Source of the DNA: Chitiniphilus eburneus
GTDB lineage: Bacteria; Pseudomonadota; Gammaproteobacteria; Burkholderiales; Chitinibacteraceae
Length of the DNA stretch: 64,000 nt
NCBI RefSeq assembly: GCF_005048205.1
Contig: NZ_SUMF01000008.1
Coordinates: 62,001 to 126,000 of the forward strand
Direction: 5' to 3'
Made by a program: the position numbers and the translations under genes
Notes under the pieces: generated by a model
What the model was told of the DNA's origin: nothing
Seen by the model: only the letters and a program-made list of their open reading frames with translations
Database searches by the model: none
Shown: one piece after another, positions 1 to 8,499 of the stretch
Layout of the letters: every line of letters starts with the position of its first letter
Position numbering within the stretch: position 1 is the first letter of the stretch

Positions 1-69
1 ACCGTCGATGTCGGTGGCCATCTCGACGAGTTGAGTGACGTGGTAATGTTTTAGGTCGGACAAATGCAT
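1..69 (-). CDS. rho: Transcription termination factor Rho (N-terminal fragment)
   Basis: Only the first 23 codons are present, read leftwards from an ATG at 67-69; the gene runs off the left edge. The visible start, MHLSDLKHYHVTQLVEMA, matches the first helix of the Rho N-terminal domain (compare MNLTELKN in E. coli and closely similar starts in Neisseriales). Rho is the hexameric RNA helicase that ends transcription at Rho-dependent sites. The position directly downstream of trxA on the same strand is the common trxA-rho order of proteobacteria and supports the call despite the short piece. Confidence 0.85.
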   Translation of the reverse strand, partial: MHLSDLKHYHVTQLVEMATDIDG

Positions 70-182
70 GCGAATCTGCCGTAGATGCTGCTGCGGATGA
101 GGGAGGAAGGGCGAGGGGGCTGGATCGAACGGAGAACCCGTTCCAAGTGGAGAATTTCCCGTAAGGGTATACAACCGGGAAA

Positions 183-202
183 GCCGCTGTCAACGCAGCG
201 GC
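183..202 (-). promoter_or_regulatory. Stem-loop in the trxA-rho intergenic region
   Basis: GCCGCTG (183-189) pairs with CAGCGGC (196-202) around a 6-nt loop. On the minus strand the hairpin is followed by a short T run (GGCTTTCCC). It lies in the 181-bp leader between trxA and rho and could be a weak terminator or part of the rho leader; rho is known to regulate itself in its leader in other bacteria. Function is inferred. Confidence 0.35.
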
Positions 203-225
203 CAAGGTCGTGCAGGAAAGCGACA

Positions 226-243
226 CCCGGGCGGGCGCCCGGG
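226..243 (-). terminator. Candidate hairpin terminator of trxA
   Basis: CCCGGGC (226-232) and GCCCGGG (237-243) form a perfect 7-bp stem with a 4-nt loop, 7 bp beyond the trxA stop on the minus strand. There is no clear U-run after it, so it may be a 3'-end-stabilising hairpin or a weak terminator. Confidence 0.4.
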
Positions 244-250
244 CATTCGA

Positions 251-577
251 TCAGATGTTGCTGTCGAGGAACGCAGTCAGTTGCGATTTGGACAGCGCGC
301 CCACCTTGGTGGCCTTGACTTCACCATTGGCGAACAGCATCAGGGTCGGGATGCCACGGATGCCGTACTTCGGCGGCGTACCCTGGTTCTCGTCGATGTT
401 CAGCTTGGCGATGGTCAGCTTGCCGGCGTATTCGGTTGCCACTTCGTCGAGGATCGGGGCAATCATCTTGCAGGGGCCGCACCATTCGGCCCAGTAATCG
501 ACCAGAACCGGGCCTTGCGCCTTCAGCACCTGGTCTTCGAAGCTGGCGTCGGTCACGTAAACAATCTGGTCGCTCAT
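251..577 (-). CDS. trxA: Thioredoxin 1
   Basis: A 108-residue protein with the thioredoxin fold and the redox-active WCGPC motif (Cys33 and Cys36), the conserved Asp of VDYWAEW and the cis-Pro loop RGIPTLMLF. It reduces cytoplasmic protein disulfides using electrons from thioredoxin reductase. Length equals the family norm (about 108), so the start at 577 is secure. It lies upstream of rho on the same strand. A second thioredoxin of the TrxC type is present at 62538-62960, so the cell has at least two. Confidence 0.97.
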   Translation of the reverse strand: MSDQIVYVTDASFEDQVLKAQGPVLVDYWAEWCGPCKMIAPILDEVATEYAGKLTIAKLNIDENQGTPPKYGIRGIPTLMLFANGEVKATKVGALSKSQLTAFLDSNI

Positions 578-729
578 CGGATTCTCCGGTTAGGTGTGAT
601 GGACCGCCAATTGGCTCTGGCGGTCGTTACGATTGGAATGGGGGCATTCTATCGGCTTTCAATGCAGCCCCGGAAAAAACGATTCAATCGACCCGATAGC
701 CAGTGCGTATGCCAGGCGCGTAAAGCCTT

Positions 730-762
730 CCAGCCTTGAGCCCGGGCGGCAATCAAGGCTGG
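730..762. terminator. Perfect 10-bp stem-loop between trxA and radA
   Basis: CCAGCCTTGA (730-739) and TCAAGGCTGG (753-762) are perfect inverted repeats with a 13-nt loop, 31 bp past the radA stop and about 150 bp upstream of trxA. No U-run follows on either strand, so it could be a radA 3' hairpin or an operator for trxA. Confidence 0.35.
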
Positions 763-793
763 TCTGGACAACCCCTGGTAATCATTGCCGCCG

Positions 794-2146
794 TTACAGC
801 GCCGTCCCCACCGCGTCTTCCAGGCGCTCGACAGCGGTAATGGTCATGCCTTCGATGCCGCTCTTGGGCCGATTGGCCTTGGGCACGATAGCGTGGGTGA
901 AGCCCAGCTTGGCCGCTTCGCGCAGCCGTTCCAGGCCGCGCTGCACCGGGCGTACCTCGCCGGCCAGCCCCACTTCGCCGAAGACGATCAGTTTGTCCTG
1001 CAAGGGGCGATTCTTCAGGCTGGAAACAATGGCCAGCAAGACCGCCAGGTCGGCGGCAGGCTCCGCGATCCGGACCCCGCCCACCGCGTTGATGAAGACA
1101 TCCTGGTCGAAGGCGGCGATGCCGGCGTGGCGATGCAGCACGGCCAGCAGCAGCGCCAGCCGGTTCTGTTCCATACCCACCGCCAAGCGTCTCGCCTGGG
1201 GCGAATGGGCGTCGTCCACCAGCGCCTGGACCTCGACCAGCATCGGGCGCGATCCTTCCTGGGTCACCAGCACGCAGGAACCGGGCACCGGCTCGCGATG
1301 CTGGGACAGGAACAGCGCGGAGGGATTGGAGACTTCGCGCAGCCCTTTGTCGGTCATGGCGAACACGCCCAGCTCGTTCACCGCGCCGAAACGGTTCTTG
1401 ATCGCGCGGATCAGGCGAAAGCTCGAATGCGTGTCGCCTTCGAAATACAGCACCGCGTCCACGATATGCTCCAGCACGCGCGGCCCGGCCAGCGAGCCTT
1501 CCTTGGTCACGTGCCCCACCAGCAGAATGGTGGTACCGGTGCGCTTGGCGTAGCGCGTCAACTGAGCCGCGCATTCGCGAACCTGGGCAACGCTGCCGGG
1601 CGCGCTGGTCAGCGCCTCGGTGTAGACGGTCTGGATCGAGTCGATCACCGCGACCTCCGGCTTCACCCGCGACAGACCCGCCAGGATTTTCTCCAGCCCG
1701 ATCTCGGCCATCAGCGCGACCGGGGCGTTCTCCAGCTGTAGCCGCCGTGCGCGCAGGGCGATCTGTTGCGGCGACTCCTCGCCCGAGACGTACAACACCT
1801 TGCGCTGGTTCGCCAGCCGCGTCAGCGCCTGAAGCAGCAGCGTCGATTTGCCGATGCCCGGATCGCCACCGATCAAGACCACGCCCCCCGGCACCAACCC
1901 ACCGCCCAGCACGCGATCCAGTTCGTCCAGCCCGGTAGGCGTACGCGGCAGCTCCGCCGCGTCCACATCGGACAACTGCTGGATTTCGCCATCGGCGGCC
2001 AGCGACTGGAATCGGCCGCTGCTCTTGGGCTCGGCGATCGCCTCCACCAGCGTATTCCATTCGCCGCAGCCGGGGCATTGACCTTGCCATTTGGGGGATG
2101 TGGCGCCGCACGACTGGCAGGCGTAGAGGGTCTTGGCTTTGCTCAT
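794..2146 (-). CDS. radA: DNA repair protein RadA (RadA/Sms)
   Basis: A 450-residue protein. An N-terminal zinc finger has CxxC pairs at Cys10/13 and Cys24/27, followed by a RecA-like core with Walker A GGDPGIGKST near residues 93-102, the RadA-specific KNRFG motif (AIKNRFGAVNELGVF), and a C-terminal Lon-like domain. RadA is a ring helicase that drives branch migration and processing of recombination intermediates. I start it at the ATG at 2144-2146 (MSKAKTLYACQSCG) because this is where family similarity begins; earlier in-frame starts only add an unconserved tail. It stands alone on the minus strand. Confidence 0.96.
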   Translation of the reverse strand: MSKAKTLYACQSCGATSPKWQGQCPGCGEWNTLVEAIAEPKSSGRFQSLAADGEIQQLSDVDAAELPRTPTGLDELDRVLGGGLVPGGVVLIGGDPGIGKSTLLLQALTRLANQRKVLYVSGEESPQQIALRARRLQLENAPVALMAEIGLEKILAGLSRVKPEVAVIDSIQTVYTEALTSAPGSVAQVRECAAQLTRYAKRTGTTILLVGHVTKEGSLAGPRVLEHIVDAVLYFEGDTHSSFRLIRAIKNRFGAVNELGVFAMTDKGLREVSNPSALFLSQHREPVPGSCVLVTQEGSRPMLVEVQALVDDAHSPQARRLAVGMEQNRLALLLAVLHRHAGIAAFDQDVFINAVGGVRIAEPAADLAVLLAIVSSLKNRPLQDKLIVFGEVGLAGEVRPVQRGLERLREAAKLGFTHAIVPKANRPKSGIEGMTITAVERLEDAVGTAL

Positions 2147-2244
2147 GGCGGGCAATGATACGTGCCCGGGCTGCGCAGACCAAGCGCCTTGCCACCATGG
2201 AAATACTGACAAAAGCTGATGGATGACACATCAATAGCTTTCAA

Positions 2245-2258
2245 TTAACATTTGTTAA
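2245..2258. promoter_or_regulatory. AT-rich palindrome upstream of lipoprotein gene
   Basis: TTAACA-TT-TGTTAA is a perfect 6-bp inverted repeat in the AT-rich 155-bp gap between radA and the lipoprotein gene, about 44 bp before its start. It is a plausible operator or part of a promoter; no regulator can be named. Confidence 0.3.
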
Positions 2259-2301
2259 TAATTACAAAAACAATCAATATTGACCATAACTGGAGACAAA
2301 A

Positions 2302-3717
2302 ATGAGCAACAGCAGCGTAAAGCTGATCTCTGCTTCCCTGCTTGCCGCCCTGCTGACCGCCTGCGGCGGCGATGGGGATGGCAACACGGTGCCGACGCCG
2401 ACGCCAACCCCCACGCCCGGCGAGCCGGTCAGCCGCACCCTCACCGGAACCGTACGCGCCGCCAATGGCGACCCCATTCCGTATGCGGCGGTCTATGTGG
2501 CAGGTAACGGCAGCGGCAAGCTGGCCAGCGTCCGTCCGCCCAGCCGTGCGGAAGCCGATCCCGAAACCGCGTGCAAAGCCAGCATTCCCACCAATGTGCT
2601 GGCTGGCACGTGTAGCGGTCCCGACGGCAGTTTCAGCCTGACGCTCCCCGCCTCCTCCACACCGCCCTCGCAACTGGTGATCCAGAAAGGCTCACTCAAG
2701 GCCGTCAAAGCGGTCGATTGCGGCCAGGAGGCCATCTGCGCGTTGCCAGCCGGCAGCACCACCATCGGCGCCGGCGACAGCAGCGCCTATCCGGCAGTCG
2801 CGGTGGTCACCGGCAATTACGATCAGATCGAAAACGTGCTGGCCAAGCTGGGCGACGCCAACCTGGGCGATGAGGTGGCCGGCGTCTATGGCCGCGTCGA
2901 TGCGACCGGGCGTTTCGTGTATGGCTCGGAGTACGGCGGCAAGCTCACCATCATCAATGGCGGCGGTACCCCGTTGCTGACCGAACATGCCGCCGAAATC
3001 GGCAGCTATCCCACCTGGGAATCCTTCCTCGACGGTACGCGCCCCCTGCTCGATGCGGCGGGCAAGCCCGTGTTCTCGGTCATCTTCATCGATTGCGGCA
3101 ATGACGCCGATGGCCTGCTGAGCGATCCGGCGGTCCGTGCGCGCCTCAAGGCTTATGTCGATGCCGGTGGCCGCCTGTACGTGACCGACTGGTCGTACAA
3201 CTTCATCGAGCAAGTGTTCCCCCAGGCCGCCAAGTTCGAAGGGGATTCCGACGATGCAACCCTTCCCGGCTTGCCCGATACCGCCAAGAACGGTACCGGT
3301 GGCCTGCATCTGAATGCGACGATCAACCTGCCGGCGCTGGCCACCTGGCTGAAGGCCGTTCCGGTGGTGAGCAATCTCGCGGGCACCGCACCGGGCAATC
3401 CGGAATCCGACTGCGCCAGCACCAGCACCGTCAATGGCGCGCTGAACGCCGACGGCACACTGCCGGTGGGCGATTTCCTGGGCGGCTGGGTCCATATCGC
3501 GGGCTTCCACGATACGGCCGGTTCGCTGGTGGTGTCGTCCGGCGCCGGCCTCGATTTCGACGGGCTGGTCGATCGCCCGCTCACCTTCATCCGCCCCGAG
3601 GGTAGCCAGGGTGGCAAGCTGATCTATTCGTCGTATCACACGGCCGATGAGTGCCCCAGCCCGCGGTTCTGGCCGCAGGAGCGGGTGTTGCAGTTCCTGA
3701 TCTTCGAATCGATCTAG
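2302..3717 (+). CDS. Secreted lipoprotein with carboxypeptidase-regulatory-like domain
   Basis: A 471-residue protein of unassigned function. The signal peptide ends in a lipobox (LLTACGGDG), so it should be lipidated; the next residues are Gly, favouring outer-membrane sorting. A TPTPTPTP linker follows, then a segment resembling a carboxypeptidase-regulatory/transthyretin-like fold (TLTGTVRAANGDPIPYAAVYV, with a second part ending LTLPAS). The C-terminal two thirds contain FSVIFIDCGND and AYVDAGGRLYVTDW, which look like the core of a ThuA/class-I glutamine-amidotransferase-like Rossmann domain, without a clear catalytic triad. A good ribosome site (ctggagac) precedes the ATG. The TAG stop lies inside the CTAG boundary of a repeat element. 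Confidence 0.75.
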   Translation: MSNSSVKLISASLLAALLTACGGDGDGNTVPTPTPTPTPGEPVSRTLTGTVRAANGDPIPYAAVYVAGNGSGKLASVRPPSRAEADPETACKASIPTNVLAGTCSGPDGSFSLTLPASSTPPSQLVIQKGSLKAVKAVDCGQEAICALPAGSTTIGAGDSSAYPAVAVVTGNYDQIENVLAKLGDANLGDEVAGVYGRVDATGRFVYGSEYGGKLTIINGGGTPLLTEHAAEIGSYPTWESFLDGTRPLLDAAGKPVFSVIFIDCGNDADGLLSDPAVRARLKAYVDAGGRLYVTDWSYNFIEQVFPQAAKFEGDSDDATLPGLPDTAKNGTGGLHLNATINLPALATWLKAVPVVSNLAGTAPGNPESDCASTSTVNGALNADGTLPVGDFLGGWVHIAGFHDTAGSLVVSSGAGLDFDGLVDRPLTFIRPEGSQGGKLIYSSYHTADECPSPRFWPQERVLQFLIFESI

Positions 3718-3751
3718 GGCGTATCGTCACATGTTTCACGACACGCCCTAG
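3714..3751. repeat. Minimal (internally deleted) copy of a CTAG-bounded repeat
   Basis: A 38-bp near-palindrome bounded by CTAG at 3714-3717 and 3748-3751. Its left end, GGCGTATCGTCACATGTTTC, matches the left end of the 272-bp element at 62270-62541 in 19 of 20 positions, and its right end (ACGACACGCC) matches that element's right end. It looks like the same element with the interior deleted. The left CTAG supplies the stop codon of the lipoprotein gene. Confidence 0.8.
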
Positions 3752-3761
3752 GATCGGCCCG

Positions 3762-3799
3762 AGCAGAAAAAACCCGGCTTTCGCCGGGTTTTTTCTGCT
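3762..3799. terminator. Strong bidirectional terminator
   Basis: A perfect 17-bp stem (3762-3778 with 3783-3799, loop TTTC) with A6 on one flank and T6 on the other. It can end both the plus-strand lipoprotein transcript and the minus-strand flagellar operon (flgL stop at 3813). Confidence 0.92.
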
Positions 3800-3812
3800 T
3801 GAACGAAACGGA

Positions 3813-5198
3813 TCAGATGTACTGGAACAGGCTCAGGTTCTGCACCTTGGAGAAGCTGCCACGCGCGGCGTCGAGCAGCATCTGGTTCTGCGCAAAATCA
3901 CTGAGTGCCTTGGGCCAGTCCAGATCCTGCAACTTGGACAAGGTGGCCGTGTACTGGAGATTGATGTCCTCGTTGGTGCTGCGGACCGAATCGGTTTCCA
4001 GCATGCGCGCGCCGATGCTGGCCTGCGTGGCCAGTACCGTATCGAGCGAATTGGACAGATTCTTGATGACGCTATTGAGCTGGTTCTGGAAATCCGCCTG
4101 GCCCTTGCCGTCCCCCGCGGTGTTGTAGCTATTCAACGCCGACGAAAAATCCGCCAGCACACCGAAGAGATTGGTGTTCTTGCTGGCCGCGAGGGTGAAG
4201 GTGTCACCAGTCTTGGGCGCGCCACTGACGCTGACCTTCACGCCGAAATCCCAGTTGGCCACCAGCGGCGTGGCTTCGCCCGCCAACTGCTTGAACTCGA
4301 TATCGGCCCCGGTCTTGTAGGTACGCGGGTAACTGTTCACGCCGGCCACGCTCGGGCGCGCACCGCCGTTGTAGTCGTAGCCATCGATCATCGACATGTT
4401 GTAGTTGGGGTTGGTGCTCCCATCGGGCAACGTGGCGCGGCTGTCGATGATGTCGTAGTTGGTGATCGGATCGCCGGTGGGGTTCTGCGGATCGGGAATC
4501 GAGTTGAACTCGATGCGGAAATCCTGCACGTTGGCCGCGTTGGCCCACTTGCTCGGGTCGAGCACTTCGCCGGTGGAAATGATGCCGGTGCCAGTGTTGG
4601 CCATGTTGGCCGCCGAGGTGAACGAACCATTGCCGGTCGGTACGCGCTGGAACAGCTTGCTGCCCGCCTCCGATACCGGAATGGTGCGCGACGCCGAAAT
4701 CTGGATGCCACGCTGACCGTCGTCGCCGTTGTAGGTCACATTGCCGAAGCCCGCCTCGGTGAACGGCTTGGTGTCGCCGCGAAACCCCGAGAACAGGTAC
4801 TCGCCGTTGCCGTCGGTGGCGTTCGCCAGGGCCAGCAGTTCCTGGTAGCGACCCTGCAACTCGGAATCCAGCATCTTCTTCTGGTCGGCGGTCTGCGTCG
4901 GGTTGCCGGCGGCGATCGCCAGCTGCTGCACGTTCTGGATCAGCGTGACGAGCTGGTTCAAGGTTTTTTCGGTCATCGCCAGCGATGTATCGGCGCTGTC
5001 GCTGTTGGTCGAATACTGGGTATTGATCGACTGCGCCTGGGTAATCTGCAATGCGCGCGACGACGCGATCGGGTCGTCCGACGGCGACAGCACCCGGCGC
5101 CCGGTCGCGAGCTGGTTCTGCAAGCGGGACTGCTGCGCCATGAGCCGGGAAATGCCCTGGGAGCCCGAGTTGTAGATAGTGTTCGTTGCGACGCGCAT
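3813..5198 (-). CDS. flgL: Flagellar hook-filament junction protein FlgL (HAP3)
   Basis: A 461-residue member of the flagellin superfamily. The conserved N-terminal D0/D1 region (MRVATNTIYNSGSQGISRLM, then QNQLATGRRVLSPSDDP) and the C-terminal coiled region (LSKLQDLDWPKALSDFAQNQ, ending SLFQYI) are both present. FlgL forms the second ring between hook and filament, next to FlgK. It is longer than the 317-residue E. coli protein because of a larger variable central domain. Last gene of the flg operon, 13 bp after flgK, with a terminator 14 bp beyond its stop. Confidence 0.95.
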   Translation of the reverse strand: MRVATNTIYNSGSQGISRLMAQQSRLQNQLATGRRVLSPSDDPIASSRALQITQAQSINTQYSTNSDSADTSLAMTEKTLNQLVTLIQNVQQLAIAAGNPTQTADQKKMLDSELQGRYQELLALANATDGNGEYLFSGFRGDTKPFTEAGFGNVTYNGDDGQRGIQISASRTIPVSEAGSKLFQRVPTGNGSFTSAANMANTGTGIISTGEVLDPSKWANAANVQDFRIEFNSIPDPQNPTGDPITNYDIIDSRATLPDGSTNPNYNMSMIDGYDYNGGARPSVAGVNSYPRTYKTGADIEFKQLAGEATPLVANWDFGVKVSVSGAPKTGDTFTLAASKNTNLFGVLADFSSALNSYNTAGDGKGQADFQNQLNSVIKNLSNSLDTVLATQASIGARMLETDSVRSTNEDINLQYTATLSKLQDLDWPKALSDFAQNQMLLDAARGSFSKVQNLSLFQYI

Positions 5199-5211
5199 GG
5201 CTGCTTGCTCC

Positions 5212-7398
5212 TTATGCGATGTTGGCGATCTGATCGAACGTTTCTTTCGCGATCTGGATCACTTTGCTCGCCGCGACATAGGCCTGCTGATAACGCAGCA
5301 GGTTGGCGGCCTCTTCGTCGATATTCACGCCGGAAACGGAATCGCGGGCCGTTTCCGCCTGCGCCAGGATGGTGTCCTGCGCTTTGGACATGACGCTGGC
5401 CTCGTTGGTCTGGATACCGATGGTGGCCACCATCTGCCCGTAGGCTTCCTGGTAGGTGGAAGTTCCACCATTCAGCGTACGCGTGGTCTGCAATGCAGCC
5501 AATGCCAACGCGTTCCGGCCGTCGGCGCTGCCCGCGACATTGGGAGCGATCGATATCTTGTCGCCCACCGCGGCCACGCCATCCATCTTCATCGTCCAGC
5601 CATTGAAGGTGATATCGGCACCCGCCGTGTAGGTTTGAGGCGCGCTGGTCACGCCGGTGACCGTATCGGTGATGGTGTAGGTGGTCGCCGAGGTGAACTG
5701 GATGGTGACCGGGTTCTTCAATGCCGGGTTCAGCGCACCAGCCGTCGTGTCGGTGGGCGGCGGGTTCACGGTCGGCTGGGTGATGGTCAGCTTGCCGGTG
5801 TTCTGGCTATCCGGCGTGGCGATGACCGGCGCGGCGGCGGCAACCAGACGCGGGTCGGTCATCGTGACCGACATGCCTCGCACCAGACCGTCCAGCGGCT
5901 TGATGGTGAAACGGTCGCCCGCATTCATCGTGCCGCTGTCGATCCGCAGGGTCAGGCCATCCTGATCGATGCCCGCAGCCATCTCGGCCGCCGTGAACAC
6001 GGTCTTGGTGCCATCCGACTTGCGGGTGAGGAAATAGTTGGTGCCGTCGTAGCCCAGTTCGTAGTTGCTGGTGGTCAGCTTGGTCACATCGTTGATGTAG
6101 CCGCCGATCTGGGCATTGCCGGTGTTGAGCGTATTGCTGTCGATGTCACCCAGCGCCGGCGGGAACGACCACGTGGTGGAAGCCGGAGCCGCGGGTGGCG
6201 CGCCGGTCAGTTGCAGCGTGGTGCCCAGCGCGGTATAGCCTGCGGCCATCTGTGCCGGCGTGATCGTCGCGGTCTGGTTGTCGGTCAGGCGCCGCAGGGT
6301 GTAGTTGGTACCGTCATAGGCCAGCGAATAATCGGACAGCGGAATCCCGTTCAGCGGCGAGGTCACGCTGACGCTCGCCCCGCCCAGATTGGCGGTGACG
6401 CTATTGGAGCGCGGAAAATCGAACATGTTGCCGCCGATATTGCCGTTCAGGTCCTGGCCGGCGCGGTGCTGCGCATTGAAGGTCTGGGCAAAGCCGAGCG
6501 CCACCTGCGCCAGATTGCTCTTGGCCAGGTCGAGCGATTGCGAGCGGAACTGCAACAGGCCCTGCAATGCCCCGCCGACCAGTTGCGATTCCGGCAGGTA
6601 GATGGTGTTGCCCTGTTGCCGATAAACCACCGCCAGCCGCGACGGATCGGCCTGCGACGGCTCGGTGGCCAGCTCGAAGCTGTTGCCGCCCACCACCAGG
6701 TTCTGGCCACTGCCGATGAACACGTTCATCGTGCCGTCGGTTTGCATCACCGTGGTGGCTTTGACGTAGCTGTTCAGCTCCTTGAGCATCTGGTCGCGCT
6801 GGTCGAGCAGGTCATTGGGCGGCTGGCCCGATGAGGATTGCACCGAGATTTCCTTGTTCAGCATCGCGATCTGCTTGCCCAGTGCGTTGATGCTGGCCAC
6901 CGTGTTGTTCAGTTCGCCGTTGAGGTTGGTGTAGCTCTCGTTCAACTGGTTATCGACGGTCTGGAAGCGGGTGACCAGCGACTGCGCTGAAGCCAGCAGC
7001 GCCGAGCGCGCGGCCGTATCCGCCGGCTTGGTGGCGACGTTCTGTACCGCGGCGAAGAAGTTCTGGAGCGCCGGCGAGACGCCCGTGGTCGGATCGGCCA
7101 CGATGTTGTCGATATCCTCGAGGTGCGACAGATAGGTCTGGAGATAGCTGGCGGCACTCTGCGCAGTCTGCACCTGGCGAGTCAGGAACTGGTCGTACAC
7201 CCGCTGGATGCTGTCCACCTTCACGCCCAGGCCGGTGAAGCCGCTACCGGTCAGTTGGGGGTACGGGGCGCTCTGCTTCAGGTACTGGCGCGAAAACCCC
7301 GGCGTGTTGGTGTTGGCGATGTTGTGACCCGTCGTCACCAGGCCGAGATTGGCCGCGTTGAGACCGGAAACGCCGATATTGAATACGCTGGATGCCAT
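5212..7398 (-). CDS. flgK: Flagellar hook-associated protein FlgK (HAP1)
   Basis: A 728-residue hook-associated protein. The N-terminus (MASSVFNIGVSGLNAANLGL, then TTGHNIANTNTPGFSRQ) is the FlgK rod/hook signature, and the C-terminus (VNIDEEAANLLRYQQAYVAASKVIQ) is the matching helix. FlgK caps the finished hook and joins it to FlgL and flagellin. Longer than the 547-residue E. coli protein, through a repetitive surface domain in the middle third with two related modules (LAYDGTNYTLRRL and LGYDGTNYFLTRK). It follows flgJ by 33 bp, and a candidate sigma-28 promoter lies in that junction. Confidence 0.96.
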   Translation of the reverse strand: MASSVFNIGVSGLNAANLGLVTTGHNIANTNTPGFSRQYLKQSAPYPQLTGSGFTGLGVKVDSIQRVYDQFLTRQVQTAQSAASYLQTYLSHLEDIDNIVADPTTGVSPALQNFFAAVQNVATKPADTAARSALLASAQSLVTRFQTVDNQLNESYTNLNGELNNTVASINALGKQIAMLNKEISVQSSSGQPPNDLLDQRDQMLKELNSYVKATTVMQTDGTMNVFIGSGQNLVVGGNSFELATEPSQADPSRLAVVYRQQGNTIYLPESQLVGGALQGLLQFRSQSLDLAKSNLAQVALGFAQTFNAQHRAGQDLNGNIGGNMFDFPRSNSVTANLGGASVSVTSPLNGIPLSDYSLAYDGTNYTLRRLTDNQTATITPAQMAAGYTALGTTLQLTGAPPAAPASTTWSFPPALGDIDSNTLNTGNAQIGGYINDVTKLTTSNYELGYDGTNYFLTRKSDGTKTVFTAAEMAAGIDQDGLTLRIDSGTMNAGDRFTIKPLDGLVRGMSVTMTDPRLVAAAAPVIATPDSQNTGKLTITQPTVNPPPTDTTAGALNPALKNPVTIQFTSATTYTITDTVTGVTSAPQTYTAGADITFNGWTMKMDGVAAVGDKISIAPNVAGSADGRNALALAALQTTRTLNGGTSTYQEAYGQMVATIGIQTNEASVMSKAQDTILAQAETARDSVSGVNIDEEAANLLRYQQAYVAASKVIQIAKETFDQIANIA

Positions 7399-7419
7399 GC
7401 TGTTACTCCCAGTTCAAAG

Positions 7420-7446
7420 CCATCGGCCGCTTCAGCCGATTCTTGA
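7420..7446 (-). promoter_or_regulatory. Candidate sigma-28 (FliA) promoter for flgKL
   Basis: On the minus strand, TCAA (complement of 7443-7446), 15 bp, then GCCGATGG (complement of 7420-7427) resembles the flagellar class-3 consensus TAAA-N15-GCCGATAA with the correct spacing. The -35 part lies inside the 3' end of flgJ and the ATG of flgK is 21 bp downstream. The -10 overlaps a small hairpin (ATCGGC/GCCGAT), so part of the match could reflect that. Confidence 0.45.
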
Positions 7447-8364
7447 GGTGTCTTGGAACCGCGCCACCACATTGGCAACCCGGGCCAGTTTGTTGGCGTA
7501 GTTCGGATCGGTGGCATAGCCACCGGCCTGCAATGCGGCGCCATAGGCCGAGGCGTTGTCGCCCTGCGACATGGCGGATTTGTAACGACGCTGGATCAGG
7601 CCCGCGTAATCGGCAAACGCCTCGGTGTAGCTGTCGTAGGCGCGGAAGGTTTCCACCCGCTTCTGCGGCACGCCCCCCACGTATTCGGTGGTGGTGATGT
7701 CCACCGTCCTGCCCTTCCAGTCCGGCGTGGCCTTGATGCCGAACAGGTTGTGGCTGTCCTGGCCCGCCGCGTCGGTGATGGGCTTCTTGCCCCAGCCGGT
7801 TTCCAGTGCCGCGTGTGCCACCAGCAAAGCCGGGGAAACTCCCAGCACGCCGGCCGCGGTATCGGCGGCTGCGCCGATCCGATCCAGAAAACCAGAGGCC
7901 CCACCGGCATTTTTTGCCGACCCGGCGCGGGCTTCGGCGGCAGATTTCGCCGCCGCCAGCGAGGCCTGGACCTGTGCCTGGACCTGGGTCTGGAATGGCA
8001 TGACAAAGGGATCGGCTTTCTTGCCGTAGGCCTGGTTGAGCAACGCCGGGTTGGTCTGGATCTCGATCTGGCGCACGATCGAATCGGCCAGGCCCGTTCC
8101 CCCGGCGCGAGTCCAGGTCTGCGAGAGCTGTTGGTCGTACATGCCGCGGAACATATCGGTCGCGGAGTTGTTGAATTCGTCGTACTGCGGCGTGGCTTCA
8201 CGCATCGACTTCATCATCTGCTGGACCAGCAGTGCCTCGAACTGCCGCGCCACTTCGCGGCTGGCGGCTTTCGGGTCCTGCTTGTTGAGGAGGCGCATCC
8301 CATCCGCGCTGCGTACGTCGGCGGCGAAATCTCGGATGGGTTGGCTAGCCTTTGGGGTCAACAT
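7432..8364 (-). CDS. flgJ: Flagellar rod-capping protein and muramidase FlgJ
   Basis: A 310-residue dual-domain protein. The N-terminal part (EVARQFEALLVQQMMKSMRE, then MYDQQLSQTW) is the rod-binding cap; the C-terminal part (LGVSPALLVAHAALETGWGK, then SHNLFGIKA and TEYVGG) is a glucosaminidase-type hydrolase domain that opens peptidoglycan for the growing rod; Glu of ALETGWG is the expected catalytic residue. I start at the ATG at 8362-8364 (MLTPKASQPIRDFA), where similarity begins. It sits between flgI and flgK; the 3' end carries the possible flgK promoter. Confidence 0.94.
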   Translation of the reverse strand: MLTPKASQPIRDFAADVRSADGMRLLNKQDPKAASREVARQFEALLVQQMMKSMREATPQYDEFNNSATDMFRGMYDQQLSQTWTRAGGTGLADSIVRQIEIQTNPALLNQAYGKKADPFVMPFQTQVQAQVQASLAAAKSAAEARAGSAKNAGGASGFLDRIGAAADTAAGVLGVSPALLVAHAALETGWGKKPITDAAGQDSHNLFGIKATPDWKGRTVDITTTEYVGGVPQKRVETFRAYDSYTEAFADYAGLIQRRYKSAMSQGDNASAYGAALQAGGYATDPNYANKLARVANVVARFQDTSRIG

Positions 8365-8499
8365 GATCTGGCACTCGGCTGGGTTCTCGCCCCTATTCCA
8401 GCAATTGCCGTGCCAGGAAAAATCCGAACACCCAGGCACGACCCAAAACACACAGGGCGCCCGGCCGGGGCGCCCTGTGTCACGCTGGGAATGCGCGGA

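Noticed and set aside
633-1741. Overlapping open frames opposite radA
   Set aside because: Ser/Arg-rich shadow translations of radA; no start signals.
2391-2430. ACGCC-type codon repeats encoding TPTPTPTP
   Set aside because: Considered as a contingency repeat; it is an imperfect codon-level repeat encoding a normal Pro/Thr linker, so slippage would be limited and in frame.
3651-5393. A 580-codon open frame on the plus strand opposite flgL
   Set aside because: It is an antisense shadow of flgL in GC-rich DNA: composition is odd (Arg/His/Val-rich), it lacks a ribosome site, and the opposite frame encodes an unmistakable FlgL.
5179-6834. A 551-codon open frame opposite flgK
   Set aside because: Arg/His/Gly-rich antisense translation with no domain or ribosome site; flgK on the other strand is certain.
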